DNA of 44,764 nucleotides from UBA8190 sp003453695 (lineage in GTDB: Bacteria > Actinomycetota > Acidimicrobiia > Acidimicrobiales > UBA8190), in the NCBI GenBank assembly GCA_036796975.1, contig DAIRBY010000025.1, positions 1 to 44,764 on the forward strand, written 5' to 3'. Under the pieces are notes generated by a model. The model saw only the letters and a program-made list of their open reading frames with translations. It made no database searches and was not told where the DNA came from. Shown one piece after another: positions 29,002 through 38,866 of the stretch (within the stretch, counting starts at the first letter, position 1; the number at the start of each line of letters is the position of its first letter). The translations under genes and the position numbers were made by a program.

Positions 29002-30576
29002 ATGACGAGGATGCTCCGCAGGGGGTTTCTCGCAGCGGCACTGGGCTCGGTGGTCATGGGGGTGCTGCCCGCCGCGCCGGGCGTGGCGCCGACGGCGCTC
29101 CTGACCACGTGCAGCGCCACGGACTGGACCATGTTCGGCCACGACCTGGGGCGGTCCTTCGCCTCGCCCGACACCTGCCTGACGCCGGGCACGGCGGCCA
29201 CCCTGGCACCGAAGTGGTTCTTCAACGCCGGAGCCCCGGTGACGGCTGAGCCCACGGTGGCGGGCGGCAGCGTCTACGTCGGGGCCTTCAACGGTGTCTT
29301 CTACTCGCTCAACGCCACGACGGGAACGAAGAACTGGTCCTTTGCCATCAGCCCCACCGACCGCGAGGTCACCGACTACGGCGTCGACGCCTCGGCGGCG
29401 GTCACCACACTGGGGGGGACGCAGATGGTGATGTTCGGCGGCGGTGACACGCTCTTCGTCCTCCGGGCGTCGGATGGGACCCTGCTCGGCAGCCAGTGCC
29501 TCGACCGGCTGGATCCCACCTGCCAAGGCAAGTCAGGCATCGTGAGCGAGACCGAGTCGTCGCCGGCGGTGGTGCCGTGGTCGGCAGGCGATCCCTGGCC
29601 TTCCACCGACGATCTCGTGCTCCTCGGCCAGGACGCCAACGAGGCCGACCCGTCCCCGGTGACGGGCCTGGTGGCGTTGGAGCTCGACCCGTCGGGGGCG
29701 CTCACCCCTCTGTGGCAGTTCGACCCCGAGACCCTGACCGCCTACGCCGGCCTGGCTCCGCTCGAGACGGCGCCCACCGATCACGGCTGCGGCGACGTGT
29801 GGTCGTCGCCGACCGTCGACGTCGCTGCCGGCGTGGTGGTGTTCGGCGCCGGCAATTGCAACCACCCCGCCAACGCCCATCAGACCGAGTCCACCTTCGC
29901 GGTGTCCCTCGACACGGGAGCGCTGCTGTGGCAGGCAAGCCCCATCCCTGCCGACAACCAGCGGGACCTCGACTTCGGGGCCACCCCCAACCTGCTCGGC
30001 GGCGGCCTCGTGGGCGAAGGCGGCAAGGACGGCGTCTACTACGCCTACGACCTGCAGTCCTCGTCCACCTCGCCGGCCGCCGCGTGGCAGACCACGGTGG
30101 CCACGGCGTCGGACATCGGGGGGATGATCGGGAGCACCGCCGTGGGGCGCATCACCAACCCCCTCACGGGCACCACCCATCAGGCCGTCTTCTGTGACAC
30201 CGCCATCCCCGTCGCCGAAAGCGACCCGAGCGGGAGCATCGAGAACGACGGCACCAACCCGACACAGGCCATGGGGGTGCACGCCATCGACGCCGTGACC
30301 CACCAGGTGGTGTGGAACCTCCCGGCCCTGCCCACCTACGGCGCGGCGGTGTTCGACAACGGCGTGGTCTTCGTTCCCGACACCGTGAGCGACTCGCTCC
30401 TCGTGCTGGGCGCCGACACCGGGGCGTTGCTGCGTGACGTACCGCTCGACGCTCCGCCCTCGTCGCCGGTCGCCATCTCGGGCGGGTCGCTCTACATGGG
30501 GGCGGGCACCACCGAGAACGGCTTGCCCGGGACGAGCAGCCTCGGCGGGGTGTGGGGGTTCCAGGTGGCGTCGTGA
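29002..30576 (+). CDS. Secreted PQQ-type beta-propeller protein
   Basis: The 524-residue product has a signal peptide (FLAAALGSVVMGVLPAAPGV) and a series of propeller blades of the PQQ/YncE type (DWTMFGHDLGRSFASP, GGSVYVGAFNGVFYSLNATT, GDTLFVLRASDG, GVYYAYDLQS, DNGVVFVPDTVSDSLLVLGA, GGSLYMGAGTTENG). These read out stored or redox compounds or simply serve as scaffolds; no clear metal site or PQQ ligands are seen. It lies 10 bases downstream of the Asn-rich secreted protein gene and probably works with it outside the cell. Start ATG at 29002. Confidence 0.85.
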   Translation: MTRMLRRGFLAAALGSVVMGVLPAAPGVAPTALLTTCSATDWTMFGHDLGRSFASPDTCLTPGTAATLAPKWFFNAGAPVTAEPTVAGGSVYVGAFNGVFYSLNATTGTKNWSFAISPTDREVTDYGVDASAAVTTLGGTQMVMFGGGDTLFVLRASDGTLLGSQCLDRLDPTCQGKSGIVSETESSPAVVPWSAGDPWPSTDDLVLLGQDANEADPSPVTGLVALELDPSGALTPLWQFDPETLTAYAGLAPLETAPTDHGCGDVWSSPTVDVAAGVVVFGAGNCNHPANAHQTESTFAVSLDTGALLWQASPIPADNQRDLDFGATPNLLGGGLVGEGGKDGVYYAYDLQSSSTSPAAAWQTTVATASDIGGMIGSTAVGRITNPLTGTTHQAVFCDTAIPVAESDPSGSIENDGTNPTQAMGVHAIDAVTHQVVWNLPALPTYGAAVFDNGVVFVPDTVSDSLLVLGADTGALLRDVPLDAPPSSPVAISGGSLYMGAGTTENGLPGTSSLGGVWGFQVAS

Positions 30577-30770
30577 AGACGCCGGTTGTGAACTGGGGTC
30601 TGGGCCGCAAGACGGGGACGGCCGTTGTGACAAGGGCACCATCACGGACTTGAGCAGCCGCCTTCGGTCGTGAGCATCTGCTCCGAGCCCACCTGCCTGA
30701 TTCGATGGGCATCGCTACCATGGGAAACCCGGTTGGTTCCTCACAAAGAGGGAGTTGCGTCATCACGAGC

Positions 30771-31562
30771 ATGAGATGGAACGGCTCGGTAGCGATCGTG
30801 ACCGGTGCCTCGCGCGGCATCGGACGTGCCGTCGCCCGGGCAGCGTCCGCCCGAGGGGCCCGTGTCGGTCTCGTCGCCCGCCAGCAGGAGGCCCTCGAGG
30901 AAGTACTCGACGAGATCGGCGGGCGAGGAGCGGTCGCCGTCGCCGACGTGTCTTCACGAGAGCAGACCGAGCGGGCCGTCCGCCACGTCGAGGGCATCCT
31001 CGGGCCGATCGACATCGTCGTTGCCAACGCCGGTATCGGCTTGTACGGCGCATTTGTCGACTCCGATCCCGACGACTTCCAACGACTGCTCGGGGTGAAC
31101 GTCCTTGGCACCATGTACGTGTTGCGGGCCGCCCTGCCATCCATGGTGGAGCGCCGACGTGGCCATGTCGTGGTCGTCGGATCGGTGGCAGGGAGGATGG
31201 CTGCCCCCTTCGAGGCCGTGTACTCCTCCACGAAGTTCGCGCAAACTGCGCTGGCAGAGGCGCTGTCGGTGGAGTTGGCGGCGTTCGACATCGGCGTGTC
31301 CCTCGTGAACCCCGGCGTCGTCGAGACCAACTTCTTCGAGGCTCGGGGACACAGCTATGACCGCTCGTTCCCCAAGCTGATCGGACCCGAGAAGGTGGCC
31401 CACACCGTGATCAGCGCAGTCGAACGGGGACAGCGCGAGGCGTTCGTTCCCCGCTGGCTGCGGGGTGCCGACGTGGTTCGCCACGTGGCGCCGTTCTTTT
31501 ACGACCCCGGCACGCGCCGAAGCTTCAAGACCGAGTTGGAGGCGTTCGGCCAGTCTCGATGA
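30771..31562 (+). CDS. Short-chain dehydrogenase/reductase
   Basis: The 263-residue product is a classical SDR: cofactor site GASRGIGRAVA, ADVSS, NAGIGLYG, catalytic Ser in GSVAG and YSSTK (Tyr-x-x-x-Lys), then NPGVVETN. It binds NAD(P)H through the Arg-rich tail of the second strand; the substrate is unknown. A longer frame starts at 30705, but the ATG at 30771 begins right before the cofactor domain. No neighbour on the same strand belongs to it clearly. Confidence 0.92.
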   Translation: MRWNGSVAIVTGASRGIGRAVARAASARGARVGLVARQQEALEEVLDEIGGRGAVAVADVSSREQTERAVRHVEGILGPIDIVVANAGIGLYGAFVDSDPDDFQRLLGVNVLGTMYVLRAALPSMVERRRGHVVVVGSVAGRMAAPFEAVYSSTKFAQTALAEALSVELAAFDIGVSLVNPGVVETNFFEARGHSYDRSFPKLIGPEKVAHTVISAVERGQREAFVPRWLRGADVVRHVAPFFYDPGTRRSFKTELEAFGQSR

Positions 31563-31714
31563 CGGGGCGGAGCTCTCACTGTCCCGCTCAGGTGTCCTCC
31601 CCGTACGGCCCGGCCGCAGCACCGCTACGGGCCGGGCGCTGTTCTTGAGCAGCACGGGGTGTGGCAGTAGGTTCGTACCGGCGGAAGTGAGCGGGAGCGG
31701 TCAAAGGCGGAACG

Positions 31715-34663
31715 ATGAATCGAAGGGCAGGTCGGCGGACCATGCTCGCGGTCGCGAAACGGTTCGTGGTGGCCGGCCTCGTGGTCTCGACTGTGGCCGC
31801 CACCGGGCTGTGGTCGAGAGGGCCACAAGTCATCGCAGCCAGCTCGACAGCGATCAACGCGGTGAGCTACGTCAACCCGTTCATAGGGACGGGGAGCGGG
31901 GGACCCAACGTCGGGCAGATCGATACCTTTCCGGGTGCCTCGCTGCCCTTCGGCATGGTGCAATGGAGCCCCGACACCACGTCGCGGCCCGACGGCGGTG
32001 GTTACGCCTACGCCGACAGCGCCATCACCGGTTTCAGCCTCACCCATCTTTCCGGCACGGGTTGTCCGGTGTTCGGCGACATCCCCTTCTTGCCCGTTGG
32101 CGGCTCGGTACCGAGCAACCCCGGTTCAGCCTCCGAAGGATTCACCCACACCGGCGAGCAGGCCAGCCCCGGCCGCTACTCGGTGACCCTCGACACTCCG
32201 TCCGGGCCGCTGCGAACCGAGCTCTCGGCGACGACGCGCACCGGCATCGGTACATTCTCGTTTCCCGCGTCTACGACCGGTACGGCATCGGACATCACCA
32301 TGCTCGTCAACGCCACGGGTGGAGCAAACATCGCCGGCAACTCCTCATCCGGAAGCGTGGACGTCGTTAGCCCCACAGAAGTGGTCGGTTCGACGGTCAA
32401 CGGGGCATTCTGCATCGCCCGCAGCACCTACAAGCTCTACTTCGCGGCGCAATTCAGCAAGGCGGCCGTCGCCAACGGCACCTGGACCGGCTCTGTTGCT
32501 TCTCCGGCACCGGCATGCGCCGGCTTGGCGTGCGGCGCCTATATGACCTTCGCGCCTGATTTCTCGCAACCGGCCGCCCCGCTCATCGTGAAGGTGGCGG
32601 TCAGCTATGTGAGCGTGGCCAACGCCCTGGCCAATCTCGCCGCGGAAGACTCCGGTTGGGACATGTCGGCGGTGGAGCAGGCCGCCTCGGGTGCGTGGAA
32701 TTCGATCCTCAGCCGCGTCGTCGTCACCGGGGGGACGAACGACCAACTGGTCACGTTCTACACGGCGCTCTACCACGCTTTCCTCGGTCCCACGACCTTC
32801 AGCGACGTGGACGGGTGCTATCCGAACTTCACCGACGTCGAGTTCGTCGCCCTCGGGGTGTCGTGCTCATCGGGAGTGCAGTACGCCAACTACTCGATGT
32901 GGGACACCTACCGGACGCAGATGCCGCTCGTCGCCATGCTCGACCCCCCTGCCGCCAGTGACATGGTCACGTCGCTGCTCAATGACGCTTCCCAGGGTGG
33001 TTGGCTGCCGCGTTGGCCGGTGGCAAATTCGTACACCGCCATCCAGTCGGGTGACTCGGCCGACCCGCTCATCGCCGGCGCTTACGCCTTCGGCGCCCGC
33101 CAGTTCGATACCGGAGCAGCCCTGGCCGCCATGGTTCGCGGCGCCACGGATCCGGCCGCCGGCTCGAGCGTGGAGGACCTCATGTTCGAGAGCGACTCGT
33201 TGGTTCGCTACGAGCAGCGCCCCGGCCTTCCCGACTACGAGGCTCGCCACTACGTGCCGAATCTCATGTTCCGTCAGAGCTCAGGTGTCCCCGACGGAGC
33301 GTCCACCTCTCTCGAGTACGCCCTCGACGACGCCGCCATCGGGCTGTTCGCTGCCTCGCTCGGCGACGGGGGAACGGCGGGGGAATTGCTCAGCCGCGCC
33401 CAGAACTGGGAGTACTCATTCAACGCCGGCTACAGCTCGGCGGGAGGGTACGCCGAGCCTCGAGGCGAGAGCGGTGCCTTCCCCCCTGGTGAACCGGTCC
33501 AGCCTCCGCCTCCCAACGAGGGTCCGTATCCGGCCAACCAGATCTACTTCGGGCAGAACGGATTCCAAGAGGGCGACGCCGCCCAGTACACCTGGATGGT
33601 GCCATTCGACGTGGCCGGCCTCGTGAACGCCCTGGGTGGGGTGGTGCAGGCCAACGCCCGACTGGACGCGTTCTTCTCTCCGAGTGCAGATCCGGCCGGC
33701 TTCGGGCAGGCCGGTCCGACTGCTCCCTACTACTGGGCGGGGAACGAGCCCGACATGCAGACACCGTGGCTGTATGACTTCACCGGCGAGCCCTACAAGA
33801 CCCAGTCCCTCGTCCACCAGGTCGAGGGGGAGTTGTACTCGAACGCACCTGGAGGAGAGCCGGGCAACGACGATCTCGGCACCATGGCCGCCTGGTACGT
33901 CTGGGCGGCCCTGGGGTTGTACCCGGAGGTCCCCGGCGGCGGCTCGTTGGTGCTGGGCAGTCCCTTGTTCCCCAAGGTGGACATCACCGTGCCCGGGCGG
34001 GGCTCCTTTGAGATCGACGCTCCCGGGGCGTCCAACTCGGAGATCTATGTCCAGTCGGCCAGCCTGGACGGCCAGCCGACGTCGGACTGGCTGACGTACC
34101 GATCCTTGATGCCCGGGGCCACCGGTGGCGCCCCCACCAACACCACCCTCTCCTTTGTGCTGGGCGCCACGCCCAACACGACCTGGGCCTCCCTGCCGGC
34201 CGACGCCCCGCCTTCCTTCGGCGAGGCCTCGCAGGTTGGCAACGACGCGCTCGGCAACGTGGCCGTCGACGGGGCATCGGCGATCGGATTCTCCCGACCC
34301 TGGGGTCAGCTGACGACGTCTCCAACCGGGTCAGTGCCGCTCACCATCGGCGCCCAGAACGTGAGCGGAGAAGCGCAGGCCGTCGATTGGACCGTGACGG
34401 CGCCGCCCGGAGTGACGCTCTCCTCATCGAGCGGCGTGCTCGATCTGCCAAGTGGACCCGGTGACGCCGTCACGTCGGTTTCCATCGCGGCGCCGGTGGC
34501 CAGCTGCCAGTACCTCACCATCAGCTTTTCGACTCCTGGGGGCGGCCAGCTCCCGGGCGTAGTGGTGGCACTGTCGCCTGACGGCTCGATCCAGTGCGGC
34601 GCGCCGAGCGAGCTGGGGGGCACCGGACCCTCGCTGGGCACCACCCTCGAGTCCCTGCCGTGA
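31715..34663 (+). CDS. Secreted GH92 alpha-mannosidase
   Basis: The 982-residue product has a signal peptide (VAKRFVVAGLVVSTVAATGL) and the GH92 hallmarks: VNPFIGTGSGGPNVGQID, then FPGASLPFGMVQWSPDT, then GFSLTHLSGTGCPVFGDIP near the N-terminus. Further on are YSMWDTYRTQMPL, FGQNGFQEGDAAQYTWMVPF with the candidate catalytic Glu at about residue 619, and GNEPDMQTPWLY near residue 675. The enzymes are calcium-dependent exo-alpha-mannosidases that trim mannans or glycoproteins. A C-terminal extension of about 150 residues (after about 830) looks like a beta-sandwich. The size is typical of secreted GH92 proteins with an appended domain. Confidence 0.95.
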   Translation: MNRRAGRRTMLAVAKRFVVAGLVVSTVAATGLWSRGPQVIAASSTAINAVSYVNPFIGTGSGGPNVGQIDTFPGASLPFGMVQWSPDTTSRPDGGGYAYADSAITGFSLTHLSGTGCPVFGDIPFLPVGGSVPSNPGSASEGFTHTGEQASPGRYSVTLDTPSGPLRTELSATTRTGIGTFSFPASTTGTASDITMLVNATGGANIAGNSSSGSVDVVSPTEVVGSTVNGAFCIARSTYKLYFAAQFSKAAVANGTWTGSVASPAPACAGLACGAYMTFAPDFSQPAAPLIVKVAVSYVSVANALANLAAEDSGWDMSAVEQAASGAWNSILSRVVVTGGTNDQLVTFYTALYHAFLGPTTFSDVDGCYPNFTDVEFVALGVSCSSGVQYANYSMWDTYRTQMPLVAMLDPPAASDMVTSLLNDASQGGWLPRWPVANSYTAIQSGDSADPLIAGAYAFGARQFDTGAALAAMVRGATDPAAGSSVEDLMFESDSLVRYEQRPGLPDYEARHYVPNLMFRQSSGVPDGASTSLEYALDDAAIGLFAASLGDGGTAGELLSRAQNWEYSFNAGYSSAGGYAEPRGESGAFPPGEPVQPPPPNEGPYPANQIYFGQNGFQEGDAAQYTWMVPFDVAGLVNALGGVVQANARLDAFFSPSADPAGFGQAGPTAPYYWAGNEPDMQTPWLYDFTGEPYKTQSLVHQVEGELYSNAPGGEPGNDDLGTMAAWYVWAALGLYPEVPGGGSLVLGSPLFPKVDITVPGRGSFEIDAPGASNSEIYVQSASLDGQPTSDWLTYRSLMPGATGGAPTNTTLSFVLGATPNTTWASLPADAPPSFGEASQVGNDALGNVAVDGASAIGFSRPWGQLTTSPTGSVPLTIGAQNVSGEAQAVDWTVTAPPGVTLSSSSGVLDLPSGPGDAVTSVSIAAPVASCQYLTISFSTPGGGQLPGVVVALSPDGSIQCGAPSELGGTGPSLGTTLESLP

Positions 34664-34760
34664 CCGTCATGGGGAGTCGCTCGTCGAGGGTCTGAGCTTC
34701 GCCCAGTTGCTTCCGAGCCGGGCGATCCGCATCAGATTGTCCGGCCACGGGCCCCTCAGC

Positions 34761-36398
34761 TCAATCGTGAGCAGCGTCCCGAAGGGCACCCGCCACCCCG
34801 CTGGCATGCTCGGCGGTCGGCGTTGCGCCGACGAGCGACGACAGGTCCTCGGCGTCGTCGTCGATCGCCTGCACGAGCCGGTCAGTCCCGCTCGTGCCCC
34901 ACATCAACGGCCCGTAGGTCCGCAGCTTCTCCCGGGCGACGAGTGCGGGCGGCAGGTCGACCCGTCCGGCCCCGCCGGCGGGGACGTCCACGGCCGCCGC
35001 CAGCACGCGTCCATCGGAGAGCCGTAGGCGCACTCGAGCCGGGAACGTCATGCGGAAGGACTCGAGCGCCTCGGGCCGCCACAGCTCTGCCGATCGGGCC
35101 ATCTCACCCCAGCTGTTCTTCCCGTCGGCCCGCATCATGCGCAGAAGACCGAGGGCCTCGCCGGGACCCAGGCGAAGCGGCTCGTGCTCGTGTCGGAGGC
35201 GGCGCAGCGCCGAGAGGACCCGGCCGGGTCGAGCCCCGGCCAGGAGGGGGCCCGGCGGGAGCAACGGGGCCATCGCTGCGGCGGTGGCGCCGGTGGACCG
35301 CCAGTCGTGGTGGACCGCGACCGCCTCGACCAGCCTCGAGAGCTCATCGGCATGGTGCTCCAGCCAGGCGTCGTGCGTCTGGGCGGGGGTGAGCTGGCCG
35401 GCCAGCGCTGTGACCGCCAGGGTCCAGGGAAGCGAGAAGGTCACCGTGACCGGTGTGGGCGGGCCCACCGGCGAGGCGTGGCGGCGCGCCATGGCGTCCA
35501 TCTCGCAGCTGAGCATCCCGGCATCAACCTCCAGGGCGGCGATCTCCTGGGACTCGATGGGACCCAGCTCCAAAAGGGCATCGACAGCGGTGTCGACGTA
35601 GGCGCAGCCCGGGTAGCGCTTCACGCTCAGCGTGCTGGTGACCCAGCCGCTCCCGAGGTGTTGGAGCAGGGCGGGGAGCGGCGCGTAGGAGAAGGCCTCG
35701 AAGAACCCGCGCCGGTCGTCGAGGACGTCCAGCGGACCGCTCACCCCCGCTGCGGCAAGGCGCGCGGCGCGCAACCCCAGGACCGCCGGCTCGGCGGCGG
35801 TGAGGAGCTTCGAGTCCGGGCCCATGAAACCCGGCACGGTGGGGCGAGGTGCCTGGTACAGCGCCAGGGCCAGCGCGTGGGCCAGCTGGCGCGCGTCGAG
35901 CCCGAGCAGCCGCCCCGCCGCCAGAGCGGCCCCGGCGGCATGGACGAAGCTCCACAGCTGCCCGTTGAGGGGCCCGAGCAGACAGGCGCCACCGAGACGG
36001 CCACCCACCTCGTTGGCCACCACCTGGGCGACCAGCTGCTCCGAACCCGATGCCCCGGTCTCGGCCGCCAGCACCAGAGGGACCAGGACGGCCGAGTGGC
36101 CGGTGTGCGCGAAGCACACGTAGTCGTCGAAGTCGAGGGCGATCGAAAGCGCGGCGGCGCCGTAGAGGGCGTCCTCGGCACGCAGGCGCCGGCCGCTGCC
36201 CGGGAGCGGGACCGCGCCCTCGGCGCCCCACGCCTCGAGGCCCCTCAGCACCCGTCGCGCCGCTCCGTCGCCTGCGGACGCCGCAACGGCGCCCAGCACC
36301 GAAGCCCGCTGAGCCCTGCACAGGGCGAGGACCGGCTCTGGGACGTCGCCAATGGACAGTTCGGCAGCCCAGTTGGCGAGCCGCTCCACGGTACCCAC
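34761..36398 (-). CDS. MmgE/PrpD family protein
   Basis: The 545-residue product matches MmgE/PrpD at several points: an N-terminal helical domain with ALDFDDYVCFAHTGHSA, GGACLLGPLNGQLWSFVHAA, the central APRPTVPGFMGPDSKLL region, and the second domain (STLSVKRYPGCAYVDTAVDA). Members dehydrate 2-methylcitrate or related acids, or isomerise itaconate-type compounds; no neighbour reveals the substrate. It is somewhat longer than the usual 450-500 residues. The GTG start has GAGG about 7 bases upstream. It stands alone on the minus strand between the GH92 and hydrolase genes. Confidence 0.88.
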   Translation of the reverse strand: MGTVERLANWAAELSIGDVPEPVLALCRAQRASVLGAVAASAGDGAARRVLRGLEAWGAEGAVPLPGSGRRLRAEDALYGAAALSIALDFDDYVCFAHTGHSAVLVPLVLAAETGASGSEQLVAQVVANEVGGRLGGACLLGPLNGQLWSFVHAAGAALAAGRLLGLDARQLAHALALALYQAPRPTVPGFMGPDSKLLTAAEPAVLGLRAARLAAAGVSGPLDVLDDRRGFFEAFSYAPLPALLQHLGSGWVTSTLSVKRYPGCAYVDTAVDALLELGPIESQEIAALEVDAGMLSCEMDAMARRHASPVGPPTPVTVTFSLPWTLAVTALAGQLTPAQTHDAWLEHHADELSRLVEAVAVHHDWRSTGATAAAMAPLLPPGPLLAGARPGRVLSALRRLRHEHEPLRLGPGEALGLLRMMRADGKNSWGEMARSAELWRPEALESFRMTFPARVRLRLSDGRVLAAAVDVPAGGAGRVDLPPALVAREKLRTYGPLMWGTSGTDRLVQAIDDDAEDLSSLVGATPTAEHASGVAGALRDAAHD

Positions 36399-36502
36399 GG
36401 TGCCTCACGTTACGGCTCGATCGAATCGAGCCGACAATCTTGGGCGATGCCACCTCGGCGGTTCGGCTCCGGAGTCCGTCGCGGTCCGAGACCCCGGCTC
36501 GT

Positions 36503-37483
36503 TCAGGCCTTCCCGTGGCGAAGCAGCTGGCGCAGTTGATCCGGTGTGGCCGTGCTGGGGTCCGTGGAGCTCAGGAAGTCGACGAGGATCTCCACGAAAC
36601 GCACCGGGTCCTCGGCCTGGGGGAAGTGGCCGATGCCCTCCAGCAATTCGAGCCGGCTGTTGGGGATGGCCTCGTGTGCCTCATAGGCGTGGGAGACGGG
36701 GATGATCCTGTCCTGATCCCCCCAGATGATGAGCGTGGGCATGTGCCCGGCGAGGTAGAGGCGGTCGGTGGCGCTCACGGACTGCCCGAGTGGGTCGATG
36801 ACGGCCCGCATGGTCCGGACGAACGCCCGTCGGTTCTCCGGCTCGGTGAGCGAGCGGTAGGAGCGCCACATCTCCGCAGCTCGGTCATGACGGATGCCCC
36901 GGTCACGAAGCAGCGTCGACACCGAGTCGCCGAAGCGGCGGGCGAATGCCGGGAAGATCACCGGCATCACGTACTCCGCCGCCGGCAGGGTCAGGGCCCG
37001 AAGTATCCAGCTCACCTCGCGGCCCAGCCCTCCGGCGTCGACCAGGACGAGACGTTCACAGCGTTCGGGGAACTGGTAGGCGAACTGCATGGCCACACCA
37101 CCGCCGAACGACTGTCCGACGACGGTCGCCCGGTCGATGTCCAGGACCTCGAGGAGGTCTCGCATGCCGCTGGCGTGGTTGCCGAGCGAGTAGTCACCCA
37201 GGGGTTTTGCCGACTTGCCGTGGCCGATGAAGTCGGGTGCCAGCACCGTGTAGTCGCGCTCGAGCAGCCGCATGGCGGGGATCCACGTGCCCGAGCTCCC
37301 GGCGATGCCGTGGAGGAGCAGCAGCACCGGGCCCTGGCCGGCGCGCCGATAGGCGACCTCGTGACCATGGATCGCCACCGTCTCGACAGCAAATGCCGGG
37401 CGGGCCCCGTTCGGCGGCGGCGGGTCTGGCCGAGATCTGGGCTCCACGGCCCCATTGTCGCCCAGTTCGACGCCGGGCGTCAT
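36503..37483 (-). CDS. Alpha/beta hydrolase
   Basis: The 326-residue product has an alpha/beta hydrolase core starting at about residue 35: LLLLHGIAGSSGTW (oxyanion region), the nucleophile elbow GQSFGGG (Ser), Asp in IIWGDQDRIIP and His in GIGHFPQAEDP. It resembles the MhpC/epoxide-hydrolase-like cluster with a cap domain (about 175-225) and would cleave an ester or C-C bond in a small compound. The first 30 residues are Pro-rich and could reflect an early start call. The substrate is unknown. Confidence 0.92.
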   Translation of the reverse strand: MTPGVELGDNGAVEPRSRPDPPPPNGARPAFAVETVAIHGHEVAYRRAGQGPVLLLLHGIAGSSGTWIPAMRLLERDYTVLAPDFIGHGKSAKPLGDYSLGNHASGMRDLLEVLDIDRATVVGQSFGGGVAMQFAYQFPERCERLVLVDAGGLGREVSWILRALTLPAAEYVMPVIFPAFARRFGDSVSTLLRDRGIRHDRAAEMWRSYRSLTEPENRRAFVRTMRAVIDPLGQSVSATDRLYLAGHMPTLIIWGDQDRIIPVSHAYEAHEAIPNSRLELLEGIGHFPQAEDPVRFVEILVDFLSSTDPSTATPDQLRQLLRHGKA

Positions 37484-37541
37484 GGGGCTCTGGGCAGCTC
37501 AGACGCTGGCGTTGTGCCCGCCTCGGCTCCGGAGCCTCCGC

Positions 37542-38204
37542 TCAGGTCAGGGCGTAGGGCTGGTGGCGATGGGGCTTGGCCAGGCGGAGGTGGAGCAAGA
37601 TGGCGCCGCTCGTGAGCGCGGCATAGAAGCACCACAAGGACGTGAACCCGTCGGCCGTGAGCCGGGCCAGCACGATCACCGCCAACAAGTTGGCGAGTCC
37701 GAACACGAAGATGTGCCGGTAGCCGGAAAGCAGCAGCGAGCCGCACGTCGCCACGATGTAGAGGCCGACGACCACGATCCCATGGTGGAGGCCGATGCTG
37801 TAGGCGAGGTGATACGAGCCCTGCCGCACCGTCACCGGGCCCCGGACCATGGTGGCGAGGAGCACCCCGGCGACGACGATGCCGAGTCCCAGAAACGGCG
37901 CCAGTGTCCATCGCCGCCGACGGGTCGGCTCCAGACGCCAGATGGCGAGCGGGACGAGCACGGGCACCACCACCAGGGCGATCACCAGGTAGATCCACAT
38001 GGCCACCCGCCCCACGGCGTGGGCGACGTCCCCCTCGAGGCTCCACCACACCAAGGACTCGTCGAGCTGGTGCACCCCGAGCAGGAGCGGTGTCGTGGCC
38101 AGCAGCAGCTGGCTCTTCCGCCCGCGCAGGTGCCGGCACGCGTCGACGCCGATGGCTGTGACGACGAGCCCGCCGGCGAGGTCGCCCTGGGGGGAGAAGC
38201 ACAC
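37542..38204 (-). CDS. DUF6629 family membrane protein
   Basis: The 220-residue product begins MCFSPQGDLAGGLVVTAIG and has HQLDESLVWW, typical of the DUF6629 family common in actinobacteria. About seven hydrophobic segments follow (for example VGRVAMWIYLVIALVVVPVL and FVFGLANLLAVIVLA). Its role is unknown; it is a small polytopic membrane protein. The GTG start gives the family N-terminus exactly. It lies on the same strand as the hydrolase gene with a 58-base gap, but I see no functional tie. Confidence 0.87.
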   Translation of the reverse strand: MCFSPQGDLAGGLVVTAIGVDACRHLRGRKSQLLLATTPLLLGVHQLDESLVWWSLEGDVAHAVGRVAMWIYLVIALVVVPVLVPLAIWRLEPTRRRRWTLAPFLGLGIVVAGVLLATMVRGPVTVRQGSYHLAYSIGLHHGIVVVGLYIVATCGSLLLSGYRHIFVFGLANLLAVIVLARLTADGFTSLWCFYAALTSGAILLHLRLAKPHRHQPYALT

Positions 38205-38307
38205 GGCCGCAACCTACCGGTCTGTCTCCGGCCTGTCCCGGCGACGACGGCCTACGCCGTGGGCGCTTTCTCGTGATCGATGGCGAGGACTGCGCCCGCT
38301 CGGATGG

Positions 38308-38511
38308 TCAGACGGGGCGGACCCGCTTGGCCTGCAGGCCCTTGGGGCCCTGCTCTGCCTCGAACTCCACGTTCTGCCCTTCGATCAGCTCGCGGTATCC
38401 CGAGCCCTCGATCGACGAGAAGTGGGCGAAGACGTCGGGACTGCCGTCGTCTGGAGCGATGAACCCGAAGCCCTTGGTGGCGTTGAACCACTTCACTGTT
38501 CCGGTTGCCAT
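38308..38511 (-). CDS. csp: Cold-shock domain protein (CspA family)
   Basis: The 67-residue product is a complete cold-shock domain: TVKWFNATKGFGFIAPDDG, the RNP-2-like DVFAHFSSIEG, then VEFEAEQGPKGLQAKRVRPV, ending where the family ends. It binds single-stranded RNA and DNA and melts RNA structures. The ATG at 38511 gives the standard N-terminus; an open frame extends to 38598 but adds unrelated sequence. The long untranslated region upstream (38512-38600) could hold the usual cold-shock leader; I did not find the conserved cold box. Confidence 0.95.
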   Translation of the reverse strand: MATGTVKWFNATKGFGFIAPDDGSPDVFAHFSSIEGSGYRELIEGQNVEFEAEQGPKGLQAKRVRPV

Positions 38512-38866
38512 GGTGCTGTCTCTCTTCTCCACGCTGGAATGTGCTTGCGGGAGACCTCGTTCGGCAACCCAACCTGGCGCACGGCTCGCGTAGTTCAACG
38601 GTGCGCGGCGCCAACTCTAGCCGGGGTCGCCCAGGTCGGGGGCCGGCCTCTTGGTGCCGGGTCGTGGCCCCGCGTCGTGGCCCCGCGTCGTTGTGGCTGC
38701 AACTTGTCACCCGATCGCGGCAATATTCCCAAGGCGGCGACCTCTGCTGGTGATCCCGGACCGGTAGAATTTGCCTAGCGCCCTCTCCGCGGCGCCGGAA
38801 TACCACTTGGTGGACCATGCGGTCGTCGTTTCATCCGATCCCTGTGCCACGAGGATTGGAGAACAC
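38512..38866. other. Intergenic stretch between the cold-shock and desaturase genes
   Basis: These 355 bases hold the two divergent upstream regions. A 13-bp tandem repeat (GTCGTGGCCCCGC, about 2.3 copies) is at 38661-38690. TAGAAT at 38765-38770 is a good -10 for the desaturase gene but has no clear -35. I see no gene. Confidence 0.5.
38661..38690 (+). repeat. 13-bp tandem repeat
   Basis: GTCGTGGCCCCGC is repeated exactly twice (38661-38673, 38674-38686) with GTCGT beginning a third copy. It lies in the noncoding region between the cold-shock and desaturase genes. Confidence 0.85.

Noticed and set aside
27756..29255. 499-codon minus-strand frame opposite the Asn-rich secreted protein
   Set aside because: Val/Gly/Ala-rich shadow; the plus strand has a signal peptide and close spacing to its partner.
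31465..32370. 301-codon plus-strand frame between the SDR and GH92 genes
   Set aside because: It overlaps both genes in a different frame and lacks any domain.
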